Below are positions 43,122 through 51,776 of a stretch of 64,000 nt of DNA, in pieces. How positions within the stretch are numbered: the first letter of the stretch is position 1; every line of letters starts with the position of its first letter. The translations under genes were made by a program, and so were the position numbers. This DNA comes from Bacillus sp. FJAT-45350. GTDB lineage: Bacteria; Bacillota; Bacilli; Bacillales; NISU01. The stretch is taken from contig NZ_NISU01000001.1 in NCBI RefSeq assembly GCF_002335805.1, forward strand, positions 1,744,079 through 1,808,078, given 5' to 3'. The notes beneath the pieces are model-generated. The model was not told the origin of the DNA, ran no database searches, and was given only the letters and a program-made list of their open reading frames with translations.

Positions 43122-44354
43122 ATGCAAGTTCAAACAAAAAACGTTACAACGCCGGTACCACAAGAAAAAACAGCATATCGAATTTTACTTATCATAGGTT
43201 TTGTCCATCTATTAAATGATGCAATTCAAGCTCTCGTACCTGCAATGTTTCCTATTCTCGTACAATCAATGGGATTAACCTTTACACAACTTGGACTAAT
43301 TGCATTCGCACTAAACTTAACTTCCTCCCTCATTCAGCCAGTCGTTGGAGCATATACCGATAGAAAACCATCACCGTATGCACTTCCAATAGGACTTTGT
43401 TTTACGTTGGTTGGTGTACTTGGAATAGCCTTTGCTCCATCTTTTTGGTTAGTAATGTTATCCGTTATTTTTATCGGCCTTGGCTCTGCTACCTTCCACC
43501 CAGAAGGTTCACGAGTAGCTTATATGGCAGCTGGAAATCGCCGTGGCTTTGCTCAATCAATCTATCAAGTTGGTGGAAATGCCGGCCAAGCACTAGCTCC
43601 GTTAATTACCGCTTTGATACTCGTTCCACTTGGACAGTTCGGAGCGATATGGTTTACCTTTGTGGCAGTACTTGCCATTGGTCTTTTATTTTATATCGCT
43701 AGATGGTATTCAGAACAAGTGACGATTACAGCAAAAGCGAAAAAAACAGCTAAATCAGTAGATAAAAGCCAATCAAAAGTTCATCGCAAAGTAATTCTTT
43801 CGGCTATTAGCTTGTTAATTTTTCTAGTCTTTGCACGTTCATGGTTCCATGCTGGAATGACAAACTACTATGCTTTTTATTTAATTGAGCAATACAATCT
43901 AACGATTAGTCAGGTACAAGTATATCTATTTATTTTCTTAGCAGCAGGTGCTTTTGGAACATTTGCCGGTGGACCTCTTGCTGACAGATTTGGAAAAAGA
44001 AACATCATTATGCTTTCAATGCTTGGTTCTGCCCCGTTAGCATTGTTGCTACCGCATGTAGGTCCAGTACTTGCCTACCCTTTAATTGCTATTATCGGCT
44101 TTATTATATTATCTAGCTTTTCCGTTTCTGTTGTCTATGCCCAAGTTCTCGTACCAGGAAAAATTGGTACCGTCTCTGGTTTAATTGTCGGTCTCGCCTT
44201 TGGTATGGGAGCAGTAGGATCAATAGCACTTGGAATATTAGCAGATACAATTGGTTTAAGTAATACAATTCTATTTACTGTCGCTCTCCCATTACTAGGA
44301 ATTGTGACGTTCTTTTTACCATCAGATAAATGGATTTCTGACAATATTTCGTAG
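43122..44354 (+). CDS. MFS efflux transporter (fosmidomycin-resistance-like)
   Basis: 410 residues with 12 membrane segments. The N-terminal GFVHLLNDAIQALVPAMFPI, LGSATFHPEGSRVAYMAAG near 120 and YQVGGNAGQALAPLITALIL near 150 match the Fsr branch of the major facilitator superfamily. Efflux of a drug or metabolite is likely; the natural substrate is unknown. Starts after AGGAGA. Monocistronic between a hairpin and the c-di-AMP riboswitch. Confidence 0.88.
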   Translation: MQVQTKNVTTPVPQEKTAYRILLIIGFVHLLNDAIQALVPAMFPILVQSMGLTFTQLGLIAFALNLTSSLIQPVVGAYTDRKPSPYALPIGLCFTLVGVLGIAFAPSFWLVMLSVIFIGLGSATFHPEGSRVAYMAAGNRRGFAQSIYQVGGNAGQALAPLITALILVPLGQFGAIWFTFVAVLAIGLLFYIARWYSEQVTITAKAKKTAKSVDKSQSKVHRKVILSAISLLIFLVFARSWFHAGMTNYYAFYLIEQYNLTISQVQVYLFIFLAAGAFGTFAGGPLADRFGKRNIIMLSMLGSAPLALLLPHVGPVLAYPLIAIIGFIILSSFSVSVVYAQVLVPGKIGTVSGLIVGLAFGMGAVGSIALGILADTIGLSNTILFTVALPLLGIVTFFLPSDKWISDNIS

Positions 44355-44433
44355 CTTGTTAGTTAAATAGTATTGACTTTACGAATGAACAAAGGTAGAT
44401 TATTATCCATAGAAAACAATTATATACCTATAT

Positions 44434-44629
44434 ACCTTTTATTCGCTGAATCATGATGAGCGGGGGAACCATTTCTGACAAACTTAAATTTGTCTTGGGG
44501 TGAATCTTTTTTTAGAGGGGATACTCTCAATCCCTAATCCGACAGCTAACCTCGTAAGCGTTACAATTTCTTGAGAGAAAGGTCTAGGTTTAATCCTAAG
44601 ACCATTCTTATTTGTAGTGGTCTTTTTTT
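44434..44629 (+). ncRNA. c-di-AMP riboswitch (ydaO/yuaA type) with terminator
   Basis: Conserved blocks in order: GAGCGGGGGAACCA (near 44459), TTGGGGTGAATC, GATACTCTCAATCCCTAATC, CGACAGCTAACCTCGTAAGC, and closing GAGAGAAAGGT pairing with ACCTTT at 44434. A terminator AAGACCA (44598-44604) with TGGTCTT (44618-44624) and a T run follows. High c-di-AMP would stop transcription of the downstream K+ channel subunit, as in Bacillus ktrA. The gap 44355-44676 is accounted for by this element. Confidence 0.95.
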
Positions 44630-44676
44630 GTTCGATTTTTTCGTACTTATATACGCTTTGAAGGGAATTGAAAGCA

Positions 44677-45333
44677 ATGAGAAAACAATTTGCAGTAATT
44701 GGGTTAGGGAGATTTGGTAGCAGTGTCTGTAAAGAATTGTATAACTTAGGTCATGAGGTTTTAGCAATTGATACAAACGATGAAAAAATAAACGAAATGA
44801 CAAAATATTCTACACATGCTGTTATTGGAAATGGAACAGATGAAAAAGCGCTACAATCAATTGGTATTCGAAACTTCGACCATGTTGTTGTGGCTATTGG
44901 AGACGACATCCAATCTAGTATTCTATGTACACTTGTCCTTAAAGAAATGGGTATTGCAAATGTATGGGTCAAGGCCCAAAATCACTATCACCACCGAGTG
45001 TTAGAAAAAATTGGCGCAGACCGTATAGTCCATCCAGAAAAAGACATGGGTATCCGAATCGCTCAACACTTAGTGTCTGAGAAAATCATTGATTATATCG
45101 AGCTTTCTGAGGATTATAGTATAGTAGAGTTAATTGCAACAGCAAAAATCGCTAACCAAACATTAATCCAATTAGACGTTCGTGCAAAATACGGCTGTAC
45201 GATTCTAGCTATAAAACGAGGAGAAAATGTAAATATCTCTCCTTTCCCAGATGACAAAATCCTAAAAGACGATATCCTCATTGTTATTGGGCATAAAAAT
45301 GACTTAAAGAGATTTGAAGAAGAGGGAATGTAG
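44677..45333 (+). CDS. ktrA: Ktr potassium-uptake regulatory subunit KtrA
   Basis: 218 residues. RCK_N Rossmann domain with FAVIGLGRFGSSVCKELYNL at 4-23 and the acidic nucleotide-binding AIDTND; RCK_C domain from about 135 to the end. Cytoplasmic ring protein that gates the KtrB membrane subunit in response to ATP/ADP and c-di-AMP. The ATG at 44677 fits AAGGGA better than the upstream in-frame TTG. ktrB does not follow; the next gene is on the other strand beyond a terminator. Confidence 0.93.
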   Translation: MRKQFAVIGLGRFGSSVCKELYNLGHEVLAIDTNDEKINEMTKYSTHAVIGNGTDEKALQSIGIRNFDHVVVAIGDDIQSSILCTLVLKEMGIANVWVKAQNHYHHRVLEKIGADRIVHPEKDMGIRIAQHLVSEKIIDYIELSEDYSIVELIATAKIANQTLIQLDVRAKYGCTILAIKRGENVNISPFPDDKILKDDILIVIGHKNDLKRFEEEGM

Positions 45334-45376
45334 AACAAAGAACGGCTTTAGGAATTTTCCTGAGCCGTTCTTTGTT
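45334..45376. terminator. ktrA terminator
   Basis: AACAAAGAACGGCT (45334-45347) pairs perfectly with AGCCGTTCTTTGTT (45363-45376). It also faces the BASS transporter gene and may serve both directions. Confidence 0.85.
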
Positions 45377-45484
45377 TAGAAACACATTGTAGTTATTGAC
45401 TTGACTTGTAGTAAGCTGAGCGATTGTTCTTCTCTTAAAAGCTATACACTTTCCTAGAAGCCTTACTGAAATGACGGGCTCATT

Positions 45485-46459
45485 TCAGCTCTTTAACGTA
45501 TCCTGACTTAAATTCTTTTTAGAGGCTACTAATAGATTTGCAACTAGAGCACCTAAAGAAAGATTAATTACCATATTTACAACTGAAGGTACCGCTGCTA
45601 ATGGATCAATATGATTCATAGCTAATGTTGCTGATAATGCCGTATTACAAATACCCACGTGGAATAAAAGTGCCCGACAGGTTGCTTCAGGAAACTTACA
45701 AAGGTATTTTGCAATGAGATAACTTAGCACCATAGGTAGTGCTACTTGTATGAATACAACTAAAAATAGTGATGGTAATGCCCACATATATTGAATAATT
45801 GACTCATACGCATTTGATGTAACACTTACGACAATAACTAGTAAAGCAACAACTGAACAAAGTGGAAAAAAAGGACGTATTGATGTAATTTTATTCCCCC
45901 ATCTCCACTGAAGGAAAACACCTATCGCAATCGGGACAAATACGATATAGACAATATTTAGAAATAACGTCCAAAATGATACCGGAATAAATTGCCCAGC
46001 AAAGAGTTGCATTAAATACGGAGTCATAAAAGGAGCAATAAATGTATCAATCGTTGCTAATGCAATACTTAATTCAACAGTACCTCCAGCGAGAAGTGTA
46101 TATACATTTGCTGATGTACCACTAGGTACTGTACCTGCTAAAATGATCCCAGCTGCTAAGCTAGCATTATCTCGAAAGAAAAGATAGGCTAGCAATACAG
46201 AAATACCTACTGTAATCATCCACTTCATTGCCATCCCAAGTAAAAGTTCTTGTGGCTTTTTTAAGACAGCCATAAAGCTATCAAATGATATAGACATCCC
46301 CATTAATAAGAAAATAAATGCAAGAGCCCACGGGGTTACACTACCTAAGAATGAAAATAATGATGGAAACACAAACGCAATAACTGAGCAAAGTATTATC
46401 CAAATAGGTAGAAATCGTTGTAGTACAAAAATAACCTTACGTAAGAAACTATTATTCAA
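45485..46459 (-). CDS. Bile acid:sodium symporter (BASS) family transporter
   Basis: 324 residues with nine or ten membrane segments. Landmarks ILAGTVPSGTSANVYTLLAG near 120 and LLFHVGICNTALSATLAMNH near 270 are the two crossing motifs of the family. BASS proteins move bile acids, pantoate, pyruvate and other organic anions with sodium. TTG start 2 nt beyond the DUF35 stop. It is the last gene of the eight-gene operon beginning with dctP at 52838, so it may export a product or import a related acid. Confidence 0.88.
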   Translation of the reverse strand: MNNSFLRKVIFVLQRFLPIWIILCSVIAFVFPSLFSFLGSVTPWALAFIFLLMGMSISFDSFMAVLKKPQELLLGMAMKWMITVGISVLLAYLFFRDNASLAAGIILAGTVPSGTSANVYTLLAGGTVELSIALATIDTFIAPFMTPYLMQLFAGQFIPVSFWTLFLNIVYIVFVPIAIGVFLQWRWGNKITSIRPFFPLCSVVALLVIVVSVTSNAYESIIQYMWALPSLFLVVFIQVALPMVLSYLIAKYLCKFPEATCRALLFHVGICNTALSATLAMNHIDPLAAVPSVVNMVINLSLGALVANLLVASKKNLSQDTLKS

Positions 46460-46460
46460 T

Positions 46461-46784
46461 TTATAATACTACCTTTAGTAGGTTGAACCAATAAACTGAA
46501 TCCCTTAGTTCTTTCAATTCAACACTATCACCAATTTTCACTGTACTTTCTAGTAACCTACCCGTAACTCGTAATCCATTTTCGAGTTCCACTAAAATAA
46601 CTTGATATGGCACATCCTTTGAAAATGGATCAGGTGCGATTGAAACAGTCGTATGGGAATAAACCAAACCATGCCCATCAATGACACTTTCAGTCAACTC
46701 ATTACTTAAACATGCTGGGCATGTATACTTGGTAGGAATCATTTTCTTACCACATGACGTACATGTGAGAACTCTCATTTCCAT
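46461..46784 (-). CDS. DUF35 zinc-ribbon/OB-fold acyl-CoA-associated protein
   Basis: 107 residues: zinc ribbon CTSCGKKMIPTKYTCPAC near 8-25 followed by an OB fold (GHGLVYSHTTVSIAP near 45 onward). DUF35 proteins form complexes with SCPx-type thiolases and help bind or channel CoA substrates. Here it directly follows such a thiolase with a 3-bp gap, with AAAGGAG in the thiolase end as ribosome site. Confidence 0.9.
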   Translation of the reverse strand: MEMRVLTCTSCGKKMIPTKYTCPACLSNELTESVIDGHGLVYSHTTVSIAPDPFSKDVPYQVILVELENGLRVTGRLLESTVKIGDSVELKELRDSVYWFNLLKVVL

Positions 46785-46787
46785 ATC

Positions 46788-47924
46788 CTACACTCCTTTC
46801 TTCGCAAATAGATGGACAGTTGAATAAGCACCGGTACCACCTAAGTTTTGTGCTAACCCAATCTTTGCTCCATCCACTTGATTGGCTGCATTTCCTCTTA
46901 ACTGAGAGACAATTTGATAGATTTGAGCTACTCCAGTTGCACCAATTGGATGCCCTCTCGAAAGTAACCCGCCACTCGTATTTACTGGAAACTGTCCACC
47001 ATGTTTTGTTAATCCCTCCTCTACAGCCTTATAACCCTCTCCACGTTTAAAAAATCCAAGCTCTTCAATAGCAATAATCTCAGTCATCGTGAAACAGTCG
47101 TGAATTTCAACAACATCAATATCCTTCGGCTCAAGATTAGCTTCCTCATATGCAAGACGAGCAGATTCACCAATCGCTGATATTTGTAAAACATCTGGTA
47201 TTTCCTGAAGTAATGTAGGTCCTGATGCTTGACCAGATGCTAAGATTTTCACACCTTCATTCCCACGTGTGATAACTATAGCTGCAGCTCCATCCGTTAT
47301 TGGTGAACAATCAAATAAGCCAAGTGGATCAGTAATCATTCTAGCATTGATAATTTCTTCTAAACTTGATTGTTTTTGAAACTGAGCCTTTGGATTTCCA
47401 GATGCATATTGACGGTTTTTCAATGCAACCATCGCTAAATGCTTCTTTTCAGCCCCATACTCATGCATGTAACGATTAGCAGTCACTCCAAAAAACGCAG
47501 GAAATGTTAATCCTGAAACACCTTCATTTGTATCGCTGTCCATCGCTGTGTTAATAGCTGTAGTAACTTTTTCCGTTGAAGCTTGCGTCATTTTTTCAAC
47601 ACCGGCTACAAGAACCGTGTCATAGACACCATGCTTAACCATCAAATAAGCTTGTCGAAAAGCAATTCCTCCAGATGCACAAGCTCCTTCGATTTTGGCA
47701 GTAGGTACACCTTGTATGCCAAGTTCATTAGAAACAATCGAGCCTAGTATTTCCTGTCCACTTAACATACCACCCATAAAGTTCCCAATATATACAGCAT
47801 CAATCTTAGGCTTTCCAGCATCAATAATTGCTTCACGACATGCCTCTACCAATAATGATTTCATTGTTCGGTCATGTTTACCGAATTTCGTCATGCCAAT
47901 ACCCGTTACTGATACATCACTCAT
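46788..47924 (-). CDS. SCPx-like thiolase family protein
   Basis: 378 residues. Nucleophilic cysteine in GACASGGIAFRQAYLMV near 80; NSxGG-like and histidine motif SGGLLSRGHPIGATGVAQIY near 320. The C-terminal region reads LAQNLGGTGAYSTVHL, without the second catalytic cysteine (CxG) of degradative and biosynthetic thiolases, which is typical of the SCPx/DUF35-associated branch. It probably cleaves a beta-ketoacyl-CoA or performs a retro-aldol on a branched acyl-CoA with DUF35. Its ATG overlaps the ligase stop by 4 bp. Confidence 0.9.
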   Translation of the reverse strand: MSDVSVTGIGMTKFGKHDRTMKSLLVEACREAIIDAGKPKIDAVYIGNFMGGMLSGQEILGSIVSNELGIQGVPTAKIEGACASGGIAFRQAYLMVKHGVYDTVLVAGVEKMTQASTEKVTTAINTAMDSDTNEGVSGLTFPAFFGVTANRYMHEYGAEKKHLAMVALKNRQYASGNPKAQFQKQSSLEEIINARMITDPLGLFDCSPITDGAAAIVITRGNEGVKILASGQASGPTLLQEIPDVLQISAIGESARLAYEEANLEPKDIDVVEIHDCFTMTEIIAIEELGFFKRGEGYKAVEEGLTKHGGQFPVNTSGGLLSRGHPIGATGVAQIYQIVSQLRGNAANQVDGAKIGLAQNLGGTGAYSTVHLFAKKGV

Positions 47925-49402
47925 TTATTCTCACTCCAATACTCTTTCCGTATTTCTTTTTTTAAAATCTTTCCATAAGAGCTTTTTGGTAGTTGTTCAA
48001 CAAATTGAATGCCCTTAGGCTTTTTGAAGCTAGCTAGATGTTTTTTACAAAGCTCCACTAACTCTTCTTCACTAACTGTTTCATCTTCTCGCAAAACGAC
48101 ATGGGCGTATACTACTTCTCCCCACTTGTCATCAGGTATACCGAATACTGACGTTTCTTTCACCGCCTCGTGCATACTTAGCACTTCTTCCACTTCACGG
48201 GGATATATATTGGCGCCACCACTAATAATCACATCTTTTTTTCTATCTACTAAATGAAGATACCCTTCTTCATCTATCCAACCTAAATCTCCTGTATGCA
48301 ACCATCCATCTTTTAACGTATCCCTTGTAGCTTCTTCATTGTTCCAATATCCTTGCATTACTAATGAGCCAAAGCAAATAACTTCACCTACATCACCTTG
48401 TCCAACTTCTTCACCATCATCATTAACAATCTTCATGTCAACAAACGGTCCCGTTGCCCCACATGATAAAGGACGCTTAGAAAGTTCATGTCTAGGCATA
48501 CATGTAATCGCCATCGGTGCTTCAACTTGCCCATAAGTTTCAACAAATATAGGACCTAGTAATTCGAGAGCCTTTTTAAGCTTTTCCTCAGCAATTGGCG
48601 CCCCTGCCATGTTAATTGACTTTAATGAAGCTAATAATGAAGGATCACACGAAGGGTCATGAATCATCAAATTAACCATAGTCGGAACAAGGAAAATAAT
48701 ATTTACTTGTTCCTCATGTATATCCTTAATAAATTCCGGTGGGTTAAACTTTGAAAATACGACCTGCTTATTTCCAAGAATATAGGAGCATTGAGCTAAA
48801 AAATTACTCCCGTGGGTCAATGGAGCAACGTGACCAATTACATCTTCTGTAGTAATTTCACATGACATAATTAGAGATAACGCACCAGCAATAAAGTTAC
48901 GGTGTGATAACATAACCCCTTTTGGGCGCCCTGTTGTTCCTGATGTATACATAATGGCATACAAATCATCTTCTAAGACCTCAACATTTACTCGACTAGA
49001 AGAACTAGTAGAAACTAAATTTTCATACTGCTCACCAACGTTTATTACTGGAAGTGATGTTTCTATTGGTTGAATCAGTTCCTTCTCTCCGATAATGATT
49101 GACGCACCCGATTGTTCAAGAATATATTCATGCTCCTTCGGGTGAAGTCGATAGTTTAATGGAACTTTCACCAACCCACTGAATGCTACCGCTAAATCAA
49201 GCTCAATACATTCATAACGGTTAGACATCAAAATGGCTACCCGGTCCCCTTTAGAAAGTCCTTTTGCTAGTAAGCCATTCGCAATTCGCTGTGCACGATC
49301 AGATAGTTCAGAAAAAGTAAAAGATTGCTCTCCAGCAGTAACTGCAACTTTATTAGCATATTGCTTACACGTTTTTCGAGCTAATAAGCCGATTGTTTCC
49401 AT
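47921..49402 (-). CDS. Acyl-CoA synthetase (AMP-forming)
   Basis: 493 residues of the ANL superfamily. P-loop-like YTSGTTGRPKGVMLSH near 155-170, ETYGQVEAPMAI near 295, DGWLHTGDLGWIDEEGYLHL near 370, and the C-terminal catalytic lysine in PKSSYGKILKKEIR near 475. It makes an acyl-CoA from the carboxylic acid brought in by the TRAP system encoded just upstream. Substrate could be a medium-chain, branched or aromatic acid. Fully within the operon. Confidence 0.93.
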   Translation of the reverse strand: METIGLLARKTCKQYANKVAVTAGEQSFTFSELSDRAQRIANGLLAKGLSKGDRVAILMSNRYECIELDLAVAFSGLVKVPLNYRLHPKEHEYILEQSGASIIIGEKELIQPIETSLPVINVGEQYENLVSTSSSSRVNVEVLEDDLYAIMYTSGTTGRPKGVMLSHRNFIAGALSLIMSCEITTEDVIGHVAPLTHGSNFLAQCSYILGNKQVVFSKFNPPEFIKDIHEEQVNIIFLVPTMVNLMIHDPSCDPSLLASLKSINMAGAPIAEEKLKKALELLGPIFVETYGQVEAPMAITCMPRHELSKRPLSCGATGPFVDMKIVNDDGEEVGQGDVGEVICFGSLVMQGYWNNEEATRDTLKDGWLHTGDLGWIDEEGYLHLVDRKKDVIISGGANIYPREVEEVLSMHEAVKETSVFGIPDDKWGEVVYAHVVLREDETVSEEELVELCKKHLASFKKPKGIQFVEQLPKSSYGKILKKEIRKEYWSENK

Positions 49403-49415
49403 AACATTTCACCCC

Positions 49416-49895
49416 TTATTTCTGATTAAACGTTGTTAAACGGAACCCAGCCTTTTCATTAAAAGCTCTTTTTGCTTCCACATTGTCTGAAACATGAATA
49501 CAAAACTCAATAGTTACTAAGACTGGGTTTTTATTTTTCAAAAAATGGCCTCCTAAAATTGTTCCATCTTCATTAACTATCAATCCATGAAAATGAATAT
49601 CTAGTTCACCTGACTCATCTTTAGCTATAACCCCTGTACCACTTAATAGCTCAATCGCTCCTACTACTTCCTTCTCTTGACTATATGTTGGCTTCCCTTG
49701 AGCATCAGACGCACCATGAATATAGCAAACTTGACTAAGAGAACCCATACATGTAACAAATCCTGAGGTAATACCATGAACTTCACACTGAGCAATCAGT
49801 CCAGCTAACAAATCTTCGCCACTAGCTAAACAACCAAACAGTTTTCCCTTTTCTTTGTCGTATACCGAATGACTCGATTGTGTCAATTTTTTCAC
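49416..49895 (-). CDS. PPC/DUF296-domain protein in a catabolic operon
   Basis: 159 residues, a single PPC (DUF296) domain. Features include GEDLLAGLIAQCEVHGITSG near 25, MGSLSQVCYIHG near 50, a histidine pair in LDIHFHGLIVNEDGTILGGH near 98-117. Plant homologues are AT-hook DNA-binding proteins, but bacterial ones are stand-alone with unclear function and the histidine cluster looks like a metal or ligand site. It lies 2 nt after dctM and 13 nt before the ligase. GTG is the assumed start; a TTG three codons later fits the GAGGTG ribosome site better. Confidence 0.82.
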   Translation of the reverse strand: MKKLTQSSHSVYDKEKGKLFGCLASGEDLLAGLIAQCEVHGITSGFVTCMGSLSQVCYIHGASDAQGKPTYSQEKEVVGAIELLSGTGVIAKDESGELDIHFHGLIVNEDGTILGGHFLKNKNPVLVTIEFCIHVSDNVEAKRAFNEKAGFRLTTFNQK

Positions 49896-49897
49896 CT

Positions 49898-51229
49898 CTA
49901 CTTAACTTGTAATAAATCTGGTAAAAACGTAGAAATTTGCGGAACAAACGTTACTAACAGTAATACAATTACAGCTGCGAATACAAATGGTAATACTGCT
50001 TTTGAAATGTCTCGTAACGATATCTTTGAAATACCACAAGCTACATATAAATTGACCCCTACTGGTGGAGTAAAAAGACCAATAGCTAAGTTCACAACCA
50101 TGAATACACCAAATACTGTCGGATCGATACTTAAGTGAATCATAATTGGGATTAAAATTGGAACAAATAAATACAGAGCAGAAATTGCATCTATAAAAGC
50201 ACCTGCAATAATTAAAATTAGATTAATTAATAACAATATTAGAATTGGGTTTTCGGTAATACTTAATAAGCTATCCGCAACGGTTCTTGCAATTCTCTCT
50301 TTCGTAATGATATAAGCAAAGACTGAAGCAGAAGCAACGATAAACATAACAACTGCTGTTTGAACCGATGAGTCTACTAAAATATTTTTAAAATGAGGGA
50401 TTTTAATTTCTCTATAAATAAAGATCCCTACAAATAAACCATAGAATACAGCAACTACTGCAGCTTCAGTAGCCGTAAAAATCCCACCATAAATACCACC
50501 GATAATTATAAATGGCATTAATAAGCCCCAAAATGCACTAAAAAATGATTTGATAATTTCTTGAGGCGTTGATTTTTTCCTCGGTTTATATTCAGACGTT
50601 ACAGATAAATCAGAAAGTCCTTTGTTTTCACGTTTCAGTACATAGTAAGCTGCGAGCAAAAATCCAATTCCAAGAAGGATACCTGGTACTATACCTGCGA
50701 TAAAAAGACGGCCAATTGAAACAGGTAATCTATCTCCTGCCACAACTGCAAATACAATAAAGGCAATACTTGGAGGAATGATAATCCCTATAGAGCCGGC
50801 ACTTGCTAATAACCCAGAAGCGGATTCCTTGGAAAAACCATTTTTCACTAGGGCAGGGATTAATATCGTACCTAATGCAGCAACTGTTGCAGGCCCTGAA
50901 CCGGAAATAGCCGCAAAAAAGAAAGCTACCATAATTGTGACTAGTGCCATTCCTCCTTTGCGATGACCTAATAATGAGTCAGCAAATGCAATTAGACGCT
51001 TCGATATACCAGCATACTCCATAATAACTCCAGCTAGGATAAAAAATGGGATGGCTAATAGTGTAAAACGAGCCGAGGAAGCATACATAATATCAGTTAG
51101 TGTAGATAGTGCTCTTACACCATCAAATATAAAGAGGGTTGAAACGGATGCCGCTGCTAAGGAAATTGCAATGGGAACGTTAATTAATAATAGTAAAAAG
51201 AAAATACCAAACAATACAATTGCTATCAT
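49898..51229 (-). CDS. dctM: TRAP transporter large permease (DctM), second system
   Basis: 443 residues, 12 or more membrane segments. DctM landmarks FFAAISGSGPATVAALGTIL near 115, GSIGIIIPPSIAFIVFAVVA near 145 and GLFTPPVGVNLYVACG near 390. Ion-coupled importer subunit. It overlaps dctQ by 4 bp. Distinct in sequence from the DctM at 10141-11430, so the two TRAP systems probably carry different acids. Confidence 0.93.
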   Translation of the reverse strand: MIAIVLFGIFFLLLLINVPIAISLAAASVSTLFIFDGVRALSTLTDIMYASSARFTLLAIPFFILAGVIMEYAGISKRLIAFADSLLGHRKGGMALVTIMVAFFFAAISGSGPATVAALGTILIPALVKNGFSKESASGLLASAGSIGIIIPPSIAFIVFAVVAGDRLPVSIGRLFIAGIVPGILLGIGFLLAAYYVLKRENKGLSDLSVTSEYKPRKKSTPQEIIKSFFSAFWGLLMPFIIIGGIYGGIFTATEAAVVAVFYGLFVGIFIYREIKIPHFKNILVDSSVQTAVVMFIVASASVFAYIITKERIARTVADSLLSITENPILILLLINLILIIAGAFIDAISALYLFVPILIPIMIHLSIDPTVFGVFMVVNLAIGLFTPPVGVNLYVACGISKISLRDISKAVLPFVFAAVIVLLLVTFVPQISTFLPDLLQVK

Positions 51230-51711
51230 GTTGTCTTCCTCCCCTCTCTTACAATTGTAAGAATTTCAGCCACTGTAACTTGTATTGAACGGATCAAACA
51301 TAATGCTCCTCCAACAAGCATTCCCGATGAAAAGATCCATTGCGGCCAACCAAGGGCAGGTGATTTTTGATTTAAACTCATTTGAAATTGAATCGTATCC
51401 CAAGTGTAATAAACGACCATTGAGAAAATTAAAATACTAATAATTCCAGTGATTGATACTAAAATGACTTTAATTGAATCTTTCGCTAAGTCATATATCA
51501 AACTAAAACCAAGATGAGATTTACGATGAATTCCAATTGCAGCTCCTGTAAAAATTAGTAATACAAATAGATTAACAGTCACTTCTTCTGTAAATGAAAG
51601 GGAATAGTTGATAAAATAACGGCTTATTACATTAGCAAAGGTAAGAATTGACATTACTGACAAGCTAAATATAACTAAACTGTATTCAAAATATGTAAGT
51701 AGTTTACTCAT
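51226..51711 (-). CDS. dctQ: TRAP transporter small permease (DctQ), second system
   Basis: 161 residues from MSKLLTYFEYSL; AAAGGTG lies 6 nt upstream, so two earlier in-frame starts were rejected. Four membrane helices with the DctQ element SLSFTEEVTVNLFVLLIFTG near 40. It bridges DctP and DctM. Confidence 0.9.
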   Translation of the reverse strand: MSKLLTYFEYSLVIFSLSVMSILTFANVISRYFINYSLSFTEEVTVNLFVLLIFTGAAIGIHRKSHLGFSLIYDLAKDSIKVILVSITGIISILIFSMVVYYTWDTIQFQMSLNQKSPALGWPQWIFSSGMLVGGALCLIRSIQVTVAEILTIVREGRKTT

Positions 51712-51739
51712 GTTCATCACCTTTTTCGTCTAGGTAGTA

Positions 51740-51773
51740 ATTGAGACAGAAGCTATCGCTTCTGCCTCACAAT
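51740..51773 (-). terminator. Intercistronic hairpin after the second dctP
   Basis: GAGACAGAAGC (51743-51753) pairs with GCTTCTGCCTC (51758-51768), extended by ATT/AAT-type flanks. Same position in the operon as the hairpin at 12050-12084, so probably a device for excess binding protein. Confidence 0.6.
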
Positions 51774-51776
51774 TTC

